DNA of 64,000 nt, taken from NCBI GenBank assembly GCA_016937795.1, contig JAFGVV010000016.1:37572-101571 (forward strand), in the 5' to 3' direction. The position numbers and the translations under genes were made by a program. Below, piece after piece: positions 38,161-48,255 of the stretch; within the stretch, counting starts at the first letter, position 1, and each line of letters starts with the position of its first letter. The notes beneath the pieces are model-generated. The model worked only from the letters and a program-made list of their open reading frames with translations. It was not told the origin of the DNA and searched no databases. This stretch comes from Paludibacteraceae bacterium (lineage in GTDB: Bacteria; Bacteroidota; Bacteroidia; Bacteroidales; Paludibacteraceae).

Positions 38161-39705
38161 TCAGAATGGAGGAACTCCGTGTTTTTTATACGGACGATGG
38201 TCGTCTTTGTTTTTCGATACTTCGAGTGCGTGCAATACAAGCTCGCGCGTTTCCTCGGGTTCAATCACTGCATCGATATAGCCTTTCGATGCAGCTACGT
38301 AAGGATTTGCAAACTTCTCGATATACTCCTGTACTTTTTGCTGGCGCATGGCTTCTTCGTCTTCAGCTTCCATAATTTCCTTACGGAAAATAATATTGGC
38401 TGCACCTTCGGGCCCCATTACCGCAATTTCAGCTCCGGGCCATGCAAACATAAAGTCGGCACCCAGGTGACGTGAGTTCATAGCAATGTAACCACCACCA
38501 TAAGCTTTGCGCAAAATAACTGTAATTTTTGGCACAGTAGCTTCCGAGTAAGCATAAAGCATTTTTGCACCGTGACGTATAACCCCTGCATGCTCCTGAT
38601 CAACACCGGGAAGGTAACCCGGCATATCTTCGAGCGTTAGAATTGGAATATTGAACGCATCGCAGAAACGAATGAAACGTGCAGCTTTGTCAGAAGCGTC
38701 GCAATCGAGCACACCGGCCAGATACATTGGCTGATTGGCCACAAAACCAATGGTCTCACCATCCATACGTCCGAAACCAATTACGATATTCGGAGCCCAC
38801 AATTCCTGCACTTCGAGGAATTTCGATTCGTCAGTAAGCGCAAAAATCACTTCGCGTACATCATAAGGTTGTTTGGGATCCGAAGGAATAATGTTTTCGA
38901 TTTTCTTGCGGAATTTGGGTTTACGGGGCTCAATGCGTTCGGCTTTTTGCTGATTGCTGTGTGGAATAAGCGAAACCAACTCCTTGATCTGATTCAAACA
39001 CTCTATTTCACTCAAAGCGTAAAAGTGTGCATTACCGGTAATCTCAGCATGTACACGAGCGCCTCCAAGGTCTTCCTGCGAAATTTTTTCGCCAAGTACA
39101 GTCTCGATAACGTTTGGTCCGGTGATAAACATTTTCGAAATGTTCTCAACCACAAACACAAAATCGGTAAGTGCAGGTGAATACACAGCACCACCGGCAC
39201 AGGGGCCCAGAATTACTGAAATTTGTGGAATAACGCCCGATGCCATAGTGTTACGGTAGAAAATTTCGCCATAACCGGCCAAAGCGCCAATACCTTCCTG
39301 GATACGCGCACCACCCGAGTCATTGATACCAATACATGGCACTTTCATTTTCAGAGCATGATCCATAATTTTGGTAATTTTGCGGGCATGCTTCAACCCG
39401 AGCGAACCTCCCATTACGGTAAAGTCCTGAGCATAAATACAAATGGGAGCTCCTTTTATTGTACCAGTGCCGGTTATTACACCGTCGCCGGGCAACTCTT
39501 TGGAGTCCATGCCGAAGTTTCTTTCTTCATGTTCCACAAACATATCGTATTCGTGAAACGAGTCAGCGTCCAGCAAAGCTAAAATACGTTCGCGGGCAGT
39601 CAATTTACCCATAGCTGCCTGCTTTTCAATGGCTTTATCGCCACCACCTTTTTGTACAATGGCTTTCTTTTGTCGGAGCGCCAGAATGTTTTTCTTTAAA
39701 GTCAT
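38161..39705 (-). CDS. mmdA: acyl-CoA carboxylase / methylmalonyl-CoA decarboxylase carboxyltransferase subunit
   Basis: This 514-residue carboxyltransferase is close to propionyl-CoA carboxylase beta and MmdA. Seen: KLTARERILALLDADSFHE, GGSLGLKHARKITKIMDHA, GINDSGGARIQEGIGAL, and PGYLPGVDQEHAGVIRHGAK. It moves carboxyl groups between methylmalonyl- or propionyl-CoA and biotin. In Bacteroidales this step belongs to propionate fermentation. Only the biotin carrier is adjacent; no sodium-pump beta subunit is in the window, so decarboxylase versus carboxylase is undecided. Confidence 0.9.
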   Translation of the reverse strand: MTLKKNILALRQKKAIVQKGGGDKAIEKQAAMGKLTARERILALLDADSFHEYDMFVEHEERNFGMDSKELPGDGVITGTGTIKGAPICIYAQDFTVMGGSLGLKHARKITKIMDHALKMKVPCIGINDSGGARIQEGIGALAGYGEIFYRNTMASGVIPQISVILGPCAGGAVYSPALTDFVFVVENISKMFITGPNVIETVLGEKISQEDLGGARVHAEITGNAHFYALSEIECLNQIKELVSLIPHSNQQKAERIEPRKPKFRKKIENIIPSDPKQPYDVREVIFALTDESKFLEVQELWAPNIVIGFGRMDGETIGFVANQPMYLAGVLDCDASDKAARFIRFCDAFNIPILTLEDMPGYLPGVDQEHAGVIRHGAKMLYAYSEATVPKITVILRKAYGGGYIAMNSRHLGADFMFAWPGAEIAVMGPEGAANIIFRKEIMEAEDEEAMRQQKVQEYIEKFANPYVAASKGYIDAVIEPEETRELVLHALEVSKNKDDHRPYKKHGVPPF

Positions 39706-39839
39706 AACTTTATTATTGATTTAACTTAAAGGGAATCCGCTTAGATGTTTTCTAAACGAAATAAATCGGCTGCAAAAATAACACTTTTATTGTTAATCTG
39801 TGCAATATTGGAAATTTAGTTATAAACATCGAATTATAA

Positions 39840-40361
39840 TCATCTGACAATCAATTTTTTCATTACATTCCGTCGCACCGATTTCATTCCTGCTGATAAC
39901 ACAATCGTATCCTGATCTTCGAGATAGGCTAAAAGCTCTGGCTTTAGTGCAGGTTCTATGGTGCAGAATTGATAAAGCATACCGAGCGACAATGCCTGTA
40001 CAGCTACCGGATATTTATCGGAGCTTATCCATTCGTAGCAGGCATTCAGCAAATCAACGGGAATGTCGGAAGTAAATTTGAGCTTGGTAAGCATCGAAAG
40101 TGCTAAACGCCGCATCGATTCGTTTTTCGTATTGATCGACAAGCTTATAAGTGATGAGAAATGCGTAGTTTTAAAAAGTGCCGCACGTCGTTCGCTGATT
40201 TTTTCACAGAGCCATGCCGACCTCCATGCCACTTTATCATTTTCGTCGGTCATCAAAGCAAAAACAATTTCAAAATCAGCTTCGTTATCAAGTACCGACT
40301 GTATAGCTGGTTCGAGCAGTTTGAGAGTCAGCGATTGCGAAAGATAGGCTTTGTAAATCAT
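39840..40361 (-). CDS. uncharacterised HEAT-like helical protein
   Basis: This 173-residue protein looks all-helical and contains repeat-like segments such as DNEADFEIVFALMTDENDKV and NESMRRLALSMLTKL, reminiscent of HEAT or ARM repeats. I do not recognise a named family. It lies 60 bp downstream of the ABC-F gene on the same strand. Confidence 0.65.
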   Translation of the reverse strand: MIYKAYLSQSLTLKLLEPAIQSVLDNEADFEIVFALMTDENDKVAWRSAWLCEKISERRAALFKTTHFSSLISLSINTKNESMRRLALSMLTKLKFTSDIPVDLLNACYEWISSDKYPVAVQALSLGMLYQFCTIEPALKPELLAYLEDQDTIVLSAGMKSVRRNVMKKLIVR

Positions 40362-40421
40362 ACTGATGAGAATTGAAGTATTTCAAAAACTCCGAATAAT
40401 AAGGAAATATAAAGCATCATA

Positions 40422-42362
40422 CTAACTTAGCTCAGCTTTGAGCGTATCCAGATTTTCGCTGAGAATTTCCCATTCGTACATTTTTTGTTCCAGTTCGCGT
40501 TGTTTTTTCTGATAGAGCATAATAAAATCGGAATCGGAGGCAAATTCAGGCAATTCCAGTTTCTTGTTCATATCTGAAAGTTCCGATTCATGAGCCGAAA
40601 TTACTTTCTCGGCTTCTTCCACATCTTTCTCAGCCTTACGAATTTTGCGATTCATTTCTTTTCGGGCTTCGTAGCTGAGTTTGCTCTCAGAAGACTGTTT
40701 GTCGGCATTTACGGAAGCTTTTTCAACAGCTACAGCTTCTAACTCACGTAAACTATCCATTTTTTTATATTGCAAAAAGTCGTAAATACCGCCCAAATGT
40801 TCACGCACCTTTTTGTTTCCAAACTCATATACCTTATTTACTAATCCATCGAGAAATTCGCGGTCGTGCGAAACCACTATCACAGTGCCATCGAAAGCCT
40901 TTATCGCTTCCTTCAGCACATCTTTCGAGCGCATATCGAGGTGATTTGTAGGCTCATCGAGTATCAGCAGATTGACAGGTTCGAGCAACAGACGAATCAT
41001 AGCCAAACGGCTTCGTTCACCACCCGAAAGCACTTTTACCTTTTTGTCGGAAGCTTCACCACCAAACATAAATGCGCCCAGAATATCGCGTATTTTGGTA
41101 CGGATATCGCCTACAGCTACAAGGTCGATGGTTTCGAACACTGTGCGGTTTTCATCGAGCATGGAGGCCTGATTCTGCGCAAAATATCCGATTTTTACAT
41201 TGTGACCGAGCTTCAGTTTTCCCGAATAATCAATTTCGCTCATAATACACTTCACAAGCGTCGATTTTCCTTCTCCGTTTTTCCCTACAAAAGCCACTTT
41301 CTCGCCTCTGTTGATAATCAGACCAATATTATCGAGCACCACATAATCGCCATAAGCTTTTGTGAGATGTTCAATCTCCACAGGAATGATTCCCGAATGC
41401 ACAGCAGGGGGAAATTTCAGGCTCAGGCGGGAGTTGTCTTCCATATCCACTTCGAGGCGTTCGAGCTTATCGAGTTGCTTGATGCGCGACTGTACCTGAA
41501 CGGCTTTAGTGGCTTTATAGCGGAACCGCTCGATAAAGTCTTCAGTATCCTGAATCATTTTTTGCTGATTTTCATAAGCACGCACCTGTTGCTCGTGACG
41601 TTCGCGGCGCAATTCCACGTATTTCGAGTAATTTACATTGTAGTCGTATATTTTACCGAGCGAAATTTCAATTGTGCGCGTCGTTACAGCATCGATAAAT
41701 GCCCTGTCGTGCGACACAAGCAAAATAGCACTCCCCGAAGAAATCAGAAAATTCTCAAGCCACTGAATCGATTCAATATCGAGATGATTGGTAGGCTCAT
41801 CGAGCAGAAGTACATCGGGGCGTTGCAATAGTATTTTGGCTAATTCGATACGCATACGCCAACCTCCGCTAAACTCCGAACACTGACGTTCGAAATCGCT
41901 ACGAAGAAATCCGAGACCTGTCAGCGTTTTTTCAATTTCGCCATAAAAATTGCCGTTGCCAATAATTTGCAGGTGTTCGTTTGCATGAGTTAGTTTATCA
42001 ATCAACCTGTGATACTCCTGACTATCATAATCGGTGCGGTCGGCCAGTTCCTGTGTAAGCCTTTCTATTTCGTTTTGCACACTGGTAATATGCTCAAAAG
42101 CCTTTTCGGCTTCCTGCATCACTGTGGTTCCCTCATTGTGAATCATATGCTGAGGCAAATAACCAATTGTCAGATCTTTAGGTATAGTAATGCGACCCGA
42201 CGTGGGTGTTTGTTTCCCTGCGAAGATCTTTAAAAGCGTAGTTTTGCCAGCCCCGTTCTTACCTACAAGTGCAATGCGTTCTTTGGGATTTACCAAAAAA
42301 CTGATTTGATCGAAAAGCGGTGACCCGCCAAATTCCACTGTAAGTTGTTCTATTGATATCAT
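40422..42362 (-). CDS. ABC-F family ATPase
   Basis: This 646-residue soluble protein has two ABC domains and no membrane segments. Domain 1: Walker A GKNGAGKTTLLK, signature FSGGWRMRIELAK, Walker B LLLDEPTNHLD. A charged linker follows. Domain 2: GKNGEGKSTLVK, LSGGERSRLAMI, LLILDEPTNHLD. A C-terminal coiled coil spans about residues 560-646. This is the ABC-F layout (Uup/EttA relatives), which act on ribosomes. The subfamily and any antibiotic protection role cannot be told here. Confidence 0.92.
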   Translation of the reverse strand: MISIEQLTVEFGGSPLFDQISFLVNPKERIALVGKNGAGKTTLLKIFAGKQTPTSGRITIPKDLTIGYLPQHMIHNEGTTVMQEAEKAFEHITSVQNEIERLTQELADRTDYDSQEYHRLIDKLTHANEHLQIIGNGNFYGEIEKTLTGLGFLRSDFERQCSEFSGGWRMRIELAKILLQRPDVLLLDEPTNHLDIESIQWLENFLISSGSAILLVSHDRAFIDAVTTRTIEISLGKIYDYNVNYSKYVELRRERHEQQVRAYENQQKMIQDTEDFIERFRYKATKAVQVQSRIKQLDKLERLEVDMEDNSRLSLKFPPAVHSGIIPVEIEHLTKAYGDYVVLDNIGLIINRGEKVAFVGKNGEGKSTLVKCIMSEIDYSGKLKLGHNVKIGYFAQNQASMLDENRTVFETIDLVAVGDIRTKIRDILGAFMFGGEASDKKVKVLSGGERSRLAMIRLLLEPVNLLILDEPTNHLDMRSKDVLKEAIKAFDGTVIVVSHDREFLDGLVNKVYEFGNKKVREHLGGIYDFLQYKKMDSLRELEAVAVEKASVNADKQSSESKLSYEARKEMNRKIRKAEKDVEEAEKVISAHESELSDMNKKLELPEFASDSDFIMLYQKKQRELEQKMYEWEILSENLDTLKAELS

Positions 42363-42440
42363 TTAAATTGACGGTTTGTTTTCTGAAAGATAAAGTAAGT
42401 TTCGAGTCTGGTATGTTGCGAAAAATAAAGCTCAACAGTA

Positions 42441-43520
42441 TTATTTTCCCAAATTTTTGCGATCTACAACACGCCATAAAATATAAGTAAGTACACTGGC
42501 AAGCAGAAATGCTATGAGTACGAGGAAACCGATTTCCCAATTGCGGGCAAGTACGGCAAGACCTATAAAAATCACGGAGATAAACATCAGCACAAAAGTC
42601 ACCTGACGATGTTTAAGGCCTGTTTTGAGCAATAGATGATGAATGTGATTTCTGTCGGGGTGAAAAGGCGATACTCCTTTTTTGATGCGGGTAAGCATTA
42701 CCCGCAAAGTATCGAAAAGTGGCACCGACAATACACAAATGGCCACAGCAGGTGCCGAAGCCATATAAAAGTCGGGCGGAACCCTTTGATATACATTCAT
42801 TTCGCAGAACTCGAACACATAGAGCGTTATCATATAACCGAGCAATAACGAACCGGAATCGCCCATAAATATCTTGTTTTTCGTTCCAAATACATTGTAT
42901 ATAAAAAATACACCGAGCGAACCTGCCATTGCAAATGCCGATATAGCAAGATTACTGTTACCGGTAAACATAAAGTAAACGGCAAAAAACAAACTGTATA
43001 TTATACCCAGGCCCGATGCCAGCCCATCAATACCATCTATCAGATTTAATGCATTAATAATGACAATAAACACAAAAAAAGAAAGTAAATAGCTCTGCCA
43101 GTCGGCAATGGAATAAACGCCCAAAAAACCGTGAAGATTAGTAAGTCGAATGTCCGAAAGTACAATCAGAAAAAAGGCTGCAGTAAGCTCTCCTAAAAGT
43201 TTCCAGTTTACTTTCAGGTCGATAAGGTCATCCACAAAACCCACAATAAGGATGATAAGTACCCCCAGGATAATAAACTGAAGCTGAGTGAAAATGCCAA
43301 AAGAAAAGAGAAATACTGTAATGAAAAAAGATACGAAAATATTGATACCTCCAATATTGGGTATCGCTCCTTCGTGCGAAGTGCGTTTATTGGGTTTTAC
43401 CACAAAATTATGTTTACGTGCAATATCCAGTACCACAGGCATAAAAGCCAATCCAATAAGAAAAGATACAACAAAAACTATAAAGGGATATTGTGAAACT
43501 ATATGGTTGATATAATTCAT
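42441..43520 (-). CDS. undecaprenyl-phosphate sugar-1-phosphate transferase (MraY/WecA family)
   Basis: This 359-residue protein has about ten membrane helices. Catalytic motifs of the WecA/TagO group are visible: VDDLIDLK, NLIDGIDGLASGLG, GDSGSLLLGYM and HPDRNHIHHLLLKTGL. It would load GlcNAc-1-phosphate or a related sugar onto undecaprenyl phosphate to start surface polysaccharide synthesis. It is 22 bp downstream of the epimerase/dehydratase gene on the same strand. Confidence 0.9.
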   Translation of the reverse strand: MNYINHIVSQYPFIVFVVSFLIGLAFMPVVLDIARKHNFVVKPNKRTSHEGAIPNIGGINIFVSFFITVFLFSFGIFTQLQFIILGVLIILIVGFVDDLIDLKVNWKLLGELTAAFFLIVLSDIRLTNLHGFLGVYSIADWQSYLLSFFVFIVIINALNLIDGIDGLASGLGIIYSLFFAVYFMFTGNSNLAISAFAMAGSLGVFFIYNVFGTKNKIFMGDSGSLLLGYMITLYVFEFCEMNVYQRVPPDFYMASAPAVAICVLSVPLFDTLRVMLTRIKKGVSPFHPDRNHIHHLLLKTGLKHRQVTFVLMFISVIFIGLAVLARNWEIGFLVLIAFLLASVLTYILWRVVDRKNLGK

Positions 43521-43542
43521 TTCAGCTTATAAAATATTTTTT

Positions 43543-45483
43543 CTAAACGTCGAGCCGTTCGTATTGTGAGTTCTTACTTTTAAATTCGGGCACAATTTTT
43601 TTCATTTGCGACACAGTGAGGAAGTTTTTACAACTGCGACTATACCCTATCAGCTCTTCAATTTGAGCTGAAATGGTTTCGTAATCGTACTCCTGCACTT
43701 TGGCAATCATTATTTTCGGATTGTGCGTTTCCGTTGTTTTTTCTTTTTGATTCAATAATTCTTCGTAGAGCTTCTCGCCCGGTCGAAGTCCTGTATATTC
43801 AATTTTTATATCTATTTCGGGAATAAATCCTGCCAATCGGATCATTTTCTTAGCAAGGTTCACTATCTTCACAGGACTACCCATATCGAAAATAAATATC
43901 TCGCCCCCCTGCCCCATTACGCCGGCTTCGAGCACCAATGTACATGCTTCGGGAATGGTCATAAAATACCTGATAATCTCGGGATGAGTCACCGTCACCG
44001 GACCACCTTTTTCAATCTGACTTTTAAACAACGGAATTACCGAACCATTGGAGCCCAACACATTACCAAAACGTGTGGTAATAAATTTAGGCGAATACAC
44101 GTTCTGTTGTATCAATTGTTTGTAAAGCGATTGTACATAAATTTCCGCAATACGTTTCGAAGCCCCCATCACATTCGTCGGATTCACAGCTTTGTCGGTC
44201 GACACCATTACAAATCGCTCTACCTTATATTTTACCGATAAGTCTGCCATGTTTTTGGTACCTGCCACATTTACCTGAATACTCTCCACCGGATTGTCTT
44301 CCATCAAAGGCACATGTTTATAAGCTGCTGCATGATAAATGATATCGGGCCGGTACATATCCATCATATATTCCATGCGTTGTACATTTCGCACATCGCC
44401 TAAAAAAGCACTAAAATGCTGATCTTCGTATTTTTCCTCAAGCTCAAGCCTCAAATTGTGCATAGCCGACTCTGCCTGATCGAGCATAACTACCAGTTTG
44501 GGCTTATATTTAATCACCTGATTTACAATCTCACTCCCTATCGAGCCTGCAGCACCTGTAATCAATACGATTTTGCCTTTATGCAAAGCCTCTATATTAT
44601 CAGTCGATATGCTTATTTGCGGACGCTCAAGCAAATCCTCAATTTGTACCGATTTTATTTGTTTTATGCTCGGAACCTCGTTTTGCCAAATGCTTACAGG
44701 TGGCAAAGTAAGTATCGAAATATTATTGTTCAGAAAAATATCCAGATCTTTTTCCGGATTTATTTCTTTCATTTTCAATGGCGATATAATGATAGATTTT
44801 GCCTTTTTGGCCACTACCTTTTTTATCACTTCCGGCGTCATGGGAAAAACTTTTACACCCCGTATCAGCCGTTGTGTAGCTGTTCGGTCGTCGTCGATAA
44901 AACCAACAAGTTTGTATTTTACTTCACCCTGCGCCGAAAGCAACATTTTTGCTATACCTATGGCCGCATTTTTGGTACCATAAATCATTACCGGAGTAAT
45001 ATTGCCTGTGTTTTGTGTAAAGTAGTCGTATCCGATTTTTACAATCATGCGCAGGAAAAACAAAAGCAAAAACGCAATTATTCCATAAAAAAACAATCCT
45101 GAATAGAAGAAATACAAATGATTACTCGATTTTTCCATCAGAAAGGTAAAAGCTCCTACTACCATTACATTAGCAAAAACGGCAAACAACAGTTTTACTG
45201 CATCCACATAACCGGAATAACGCAACACCCCGGAATAAGTATGAAAAAGCCAGAAGAAAAACACCTGACTACCTAATAAAACGATCAGACGCTGATAAAA
45301 ATTCAACACACGAATATCGGGTATTTCGCTTACCAGCTGCGACGATAGCAGGCAAGATGCGTAATAAGCCACAATACATAGTAGTATATCGAACACAAGC
45401 ACTATCCAGCGCGGAAGATACTTTAGTGAGATAACATGTGAGAACATATCACTGCTTCTCATAGAGGCAAAAATATCTTTCAT
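43543..45483 (-). CDS. membrane-bound nucleoside-diphosphate-sugar epimerase/dehydratase (CapD/WbpM-like)
   Basis: This protein of about 646 residues has four N-terminal membrane helices, a first Rossmann-like domain (VMIYGTKNAAIGIAKML), and a C-terminal SDR domain with LITGAAGSIGSEIV, YHAAAYKHVPLMEDNP and STDKAVNPTNVMGASKR. The family includes UDP-GlcNAc 4,6-dehydratases that feed capsule and O-antigen synthesis. I chose the ATG at 45483 (MKDIFASM) over 45594, because the longer version adds an unlikely hydrophobic leader. It probably supplies sugars to the WecA-like enzyme downstream. Confidence 0.9.
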   Translation of the reverse strand: MKDIFASMRSSDMFSHVISLKYLPRWIVLVFDILLCIVAYYASCLLSSQLVSEIPDIRVLNFYQRLIVLLGSQVFFFWLFHTYSGVLRYSGYVDAVKLLFAVFANVMVVGAFTFLMEKSSNHLYFFYSGLFFYGIIAFLLLFFLRMIVKIGYDYFTQNTGNITPVMIYGTKNAAIGIAKMLLSAQGEVKYKLVGFIDDDRTATQRLIRGVKVFPMTPEVIKKVVAKKAKSIIISPLKMKEINPEKDLDIFLNNNISILTLPPVSIWQNEVPSIKQIKSVQIEDLLERPQISISTDNIEALHKGKIVLITGAAGSIGSEIVNQVIKYKPKLVVMLDQAESAMHNLRLELEEKYEDQHFSAFLGDVRNVQRMEYMMDMYRPDIIYHAAAYKHVPLMEDNPVESIQVNVAGTKNMADLSVKYKVERFVMVSTDKAVNPTNVMGASKRIAEIYVQSLYKQLIQQNVYSPKFITTRFGNVLGSNGSVIPLFKSQIEKGGPVTVTHPEIIRYFMTIPEACTLVLEAGVMGQGGEIFIFDMGSPVKIVNLAKKMIRLAGFIPEIDIKIEYTGLRPGEKLYEELLNQKEKTTETHNPKIMIAKVQEYDYETISAQIEELIGYSRSCKNFLTVSQMKKIVPEFKSKNSQYERLDV

Positions 45484-45723
45484 AGGACTCTCGTAATGAT
45501 TTTGTAACGGAATGCAAAGATAATTCGAAAAAGCGAAAAAAATAATATATCTCAGCAAATTGCTCGAAAATGCCACTAATTTAATTATCAACACAGCTCA
45601 TCGGATTGCGTTTAAGTACATCCATATTGTAGGTTATAAATAAATATCCTATTAATAAATGTTAGATTTACTTTCACAACACACTGTAATACTGTAGCAT
45701 AGAACATACAACAAAAACGACCA

Positions 45724-45756
45724 TTTGCGTATTTAAGAATTTAATCTATATCTTTG
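45724..45756 (+). promoter_or_regulatory. promoter for panB
   Basis: TTTG at 45724-45727, a 21-nt gap and TATCTTTG at 45749-45756, followed by CAG, make an excellent Bacteroidota promoter match. The panB ATG is 29 nt downstream of the -7 element. Confidence 0.75.
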
Positions 45757-45785
45757 CAGACCGAATTTTTAAATAAAAATACAAA

Positions 45786-46604
45786 ATGTCAGTACATAAC
45801 GAAAATCCCCGCAGAGTAACCACTCAGCGTTTGCTCGAGATGAAAAAGCGGGGCGAAAAAATAAGTATGCTTACCGCCTACGATTATACGATGGGCACCA
45901 TTGTGGACAATGCCGGTGTGGATGTGATTCTGGTGGGCGACTCAGCCTCCAATGTAATGTGCGGAAACACAACCACTTTGCCAATCACACTCGATCAAAT
46001 GATATTTCTTGCCAAATCGGTGGTTCGTGGTGTAAAGCGGGCGCTGGTGGTAGTGGATATGCCTTTTGGAAGCTATCAGGGAAATTCAAAAGAAGCCATT
46101 ATGTCGGCCATTCGCATTATGAAGGAAACGCATGGCGACTGTCTGAAACTCGAAGGTGGAGAGGAAATTCTGGAATCGGTAAAACGTATACTGAGTGCTG
46201 GTATTCCGGTAATGGGTCACCTAGGACTTATGCCCCAGTCGATTAACAAATATGGCTCCTATACTGTACGTGCACAAGAAGAAGTCGAAGCCGAAAAACT
46301 GATTCGCGATGCACATCTGCTCGAAGATGCCGGATGCTTTGCCATTGTACTCGAAAAAGTACCTGCCAAATTAGCTACTCAAATTGCCTCAGAACTTACA
46401 ATTCCTGTTATTGGCATTGGTGCCGGTGGTGGTGTAGACGGTCAGGTGCTCGTTTTGCACGATATGATTGGGCTCAATCAGGATTTCTCACCTCGATTCC
46501 TGCGTCGGTATGCCGATGTACAATCCATTATGAACGATGCCATCGGAAACTATGTGGAAGATGTTAAGTCGGGGGATTTTCCAAACGAGAAAGAGCAGTA
46601 TTGA
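45786..46604 (+). CDS. panB: 3-methyl-2-oxobutanoate hydroxymethyltransferase
   Basis: This 272-residue enzyme transfers a hydroxymethyl group to 2-oxoisovalerate in pantothenate synthesis. Seen: [55 protein letters not shown] and [19 protein letters not shown]. The length is normal. It is a single gene with its own promoter and uses an intermediate of the ilv pathway encoded at 21.7-28.4 kb. Confidence 0.96.
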   Translation: MSVHNENPRRVTTQRLLEMKKRGEKISMLTAYDYTMGTIVDNAGVDVILVGDSASNVMCGNTTTLPITLDQMIFLAKSVVRGVKRALVVVDMPFGSYQGNSKEAIMSAIRIMKETHGDCLKLEGGEEILESVKRILSAGIPVMGHLGLMPQSINKYGSYTVRAQEEVEAEKLIRDAHLLEDAGCFAIVLEKVPAKLATQIASELTIPVIGIGAGGGVDGQVLVLHDMIGLNQDFSPRFLRRYADVQSIMNDAIGNYVEDVKSGDFPNEKEQY

Positions 46605-46844
46605 GTTCCGGGTTTCGCCTTTTGAGTTTTACGTGTTTTGTTTGGGGTTTCGGGTTCTGAAAAAAAAACTCAGAACTCCAAACTCAGAACTAATTAATTG
46701 AGCTAATTACACAAAACTTTCTGTTTTTGTTTTCTGAAAAATTATAATCATTGCATAGTTTATATTCTGAAATTATTCATAATTTTGGGCTTTCAAAAAA
46801 ACTAAGCTGACCATCAATTTTTTCATGTCGATTGAAAGTGATAA
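46605..46844. other. spacer with word-like repeats
   Basis: The first 90 bp contain imperfect short repeats (GAGTTTTACGTGTTTTG, then AACTCAGAACTCCAAACTC near 46667-46690). They belong to the short-period spacer sequences of this window. A possible TAATTTTG element (46780-46787) lies about 60 nt upstream of the next gene, but the -33 spacing is poor. Confidence 0.45.
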
Positions 46845-48206
46845 ATGAATAAAAATATACTCTCACTTATTATTCTGTTTTGTTCATATCTCACTCCCAT
46901 TGCTGCAAATAACGGTGATTCTGTTTTTGTGCGAAACTACAATGCCGTAAGGCCCGAAACTACAGGACTCAGTGCCTCACGATTGTCTCTTATCGACAAT
47001 ATCGTAAAAGAAGGGCTCAGTGCCAGAGCATATCCCGGCTGCCAGGTCTTAGTCATGAAGGATGGCAAAATTGTATACGACCGCACTTTTGGGAGGCTCA
47101 CTTACGAAAGCCGGCAGCCCGTTAATGCAAATACTATTTACGACCTGGCTTCGCTCACAAAATCTACTGCCACGCTTTTTGCCATTATGAAACTTTATGA
47201 CCTTGGCAAACTTCATTTATCCGACAGAGCTTCTGATTATTTGCGATTTATACGCTTCAGCAACAAAGCAGATATTACTATCGAACAGTTGCTTATGCAT
47301 ACAAGCGGTCTACCCTCTTATCTCAATTTTCACAGAATTATTACCGAAAAGAAAAATCTGATAACTGATACAATCATCAATACCCAACATCCTGTTTACG
47401 GCAATAAGTCTGTTGCTTTTAAAAAAGGTATGGTTGCAAAAACTTTTGCGGATGATTATCCTTTTCAGGCAGGCGACAGTCTTTTTCTACACATTTCCAC
47501 ACATCAAAAGGCAATGGAAAGGATTGCCGAAACACCATTGCGGGCTGCTGTGTACGAATACAGCTGCATAAACTTTATTCTGCTAAAAGAAATTGCTGAG
47601 CATATCAGTGGCATGTCGCTCGACGAATTTCTCGATCAGGAATTTTATACGCCTCTGCAACTGACACACCTCACATACCTGCCTCTGCGCAATCACAATC
47701 GGGCTGATATTGCACCCACTGTGCGCTTCGATGCGATGCGAAATGGCAAACTGCAAGGATTTGTACACGACCCGGCTGCTGCTTTGATGGGTAATATTTC
47801 GGGAAATGCCGGACTGTTTGGAAATGCACGCAATGTGGCTGTTATGTATCAGCTTTTGCTCAACGAAGGTACAATGGACGGCAAAAGATATCTGAGCAAA
47901 GAAACCTGTCAACTGTTTATGCAAACTGTGTCACCCGGCAGACTCAGCGGACTCGGTTTTGCTAAACCACGCCCCGACAAACCTGCCACAAATCCTTGTG
48001 CAGCACTGGCACCGCTTTCGGTTTTCGGACATACAGGCTATACCGGAAACTGCGTGTGGGTCGATCCTTCTAACCAAATGATTTTTGTGTTTCTGAGCAA
48101 CAGAACTTATCCATCGGATGGTGTCAACAAATTAGCACGAATGAAAATCAGACCTCGGATACACGAGCAGATTTACAGGGCTTTTCTACAAAAAATAAAA
48201 CATTGA
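46845..48206 (+). CDS. secreted serine hydrolase (class C beta-lactamase / PBP family)
   Basis: This 453-residue protein has a signal peptide (residues 1-21, ILSLIILFCSYLTPIAA). Active-site motifs: SLTK (SxxK) in YDLASLTKSTATLF near residue 103, YSC at the YxN position, and HTG in FGHTGYTG. Such proteins are D-Ala-D-Ala peptidases, esterases or related periplasmic hydrolases; beta-lactam resistance cannot be inferred. YSC in place of YSN is a notable variant. Confidence 0.85.
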   Translation: MNKNILSLIILFCSYLTPIAANNGDSVFVRNYNAVRPETTGLSASRLSLIDNIVKEGLSARAYPGCQVLVMKDGKIVYDRTFGRLTYESRQPVNANTIYDLASLTKSTATLFAIMKLYDLGKLHLSDRASDYLRFIRFSNKADITIEQLLMHTSGLPSYLNFHRIITEKKNLITDTIINTQHPVYGNKSVAFKKGMVAKTFADDYPFQAGDSLFLHISTHQKAMERIAETPLRAAVYEYSCINFILLKEIAEHISGMSLDEFLDQEFYTPLQLTHLTYLPLRNHNRADIAPTVRFDAMRNGKLQGFVHDPAAALMGNISGNAGLFGNARNVAVMYQLLLNEGTMDGKRYLSKETCQLFMQTVSPGRLSGLGFAKPRPDKPATNPCAALAPLSVFGHTGYTGNCVWVDPSNQMIFVFLSNRTYPSDGVNKLARMKIRPRIHEQIYRAFLQKIKH

Positions 48207-48255
48207 CTTTTTAAATAAATAATTTACATCTACAATCTTTAATCACTGTAATACA

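Noticed and set aside
40866..41831. Long plus-strand reading frame (321 codons)
   Set aside because: It is antisense to the well-supported ABC-F gene and its translation has no protein-like motifs.
44416..45102. Plus-strand reading frame of 228 codons
   Set aside because: It is antisense to the CapD-like gene; composition is a mirror of that coding strand.
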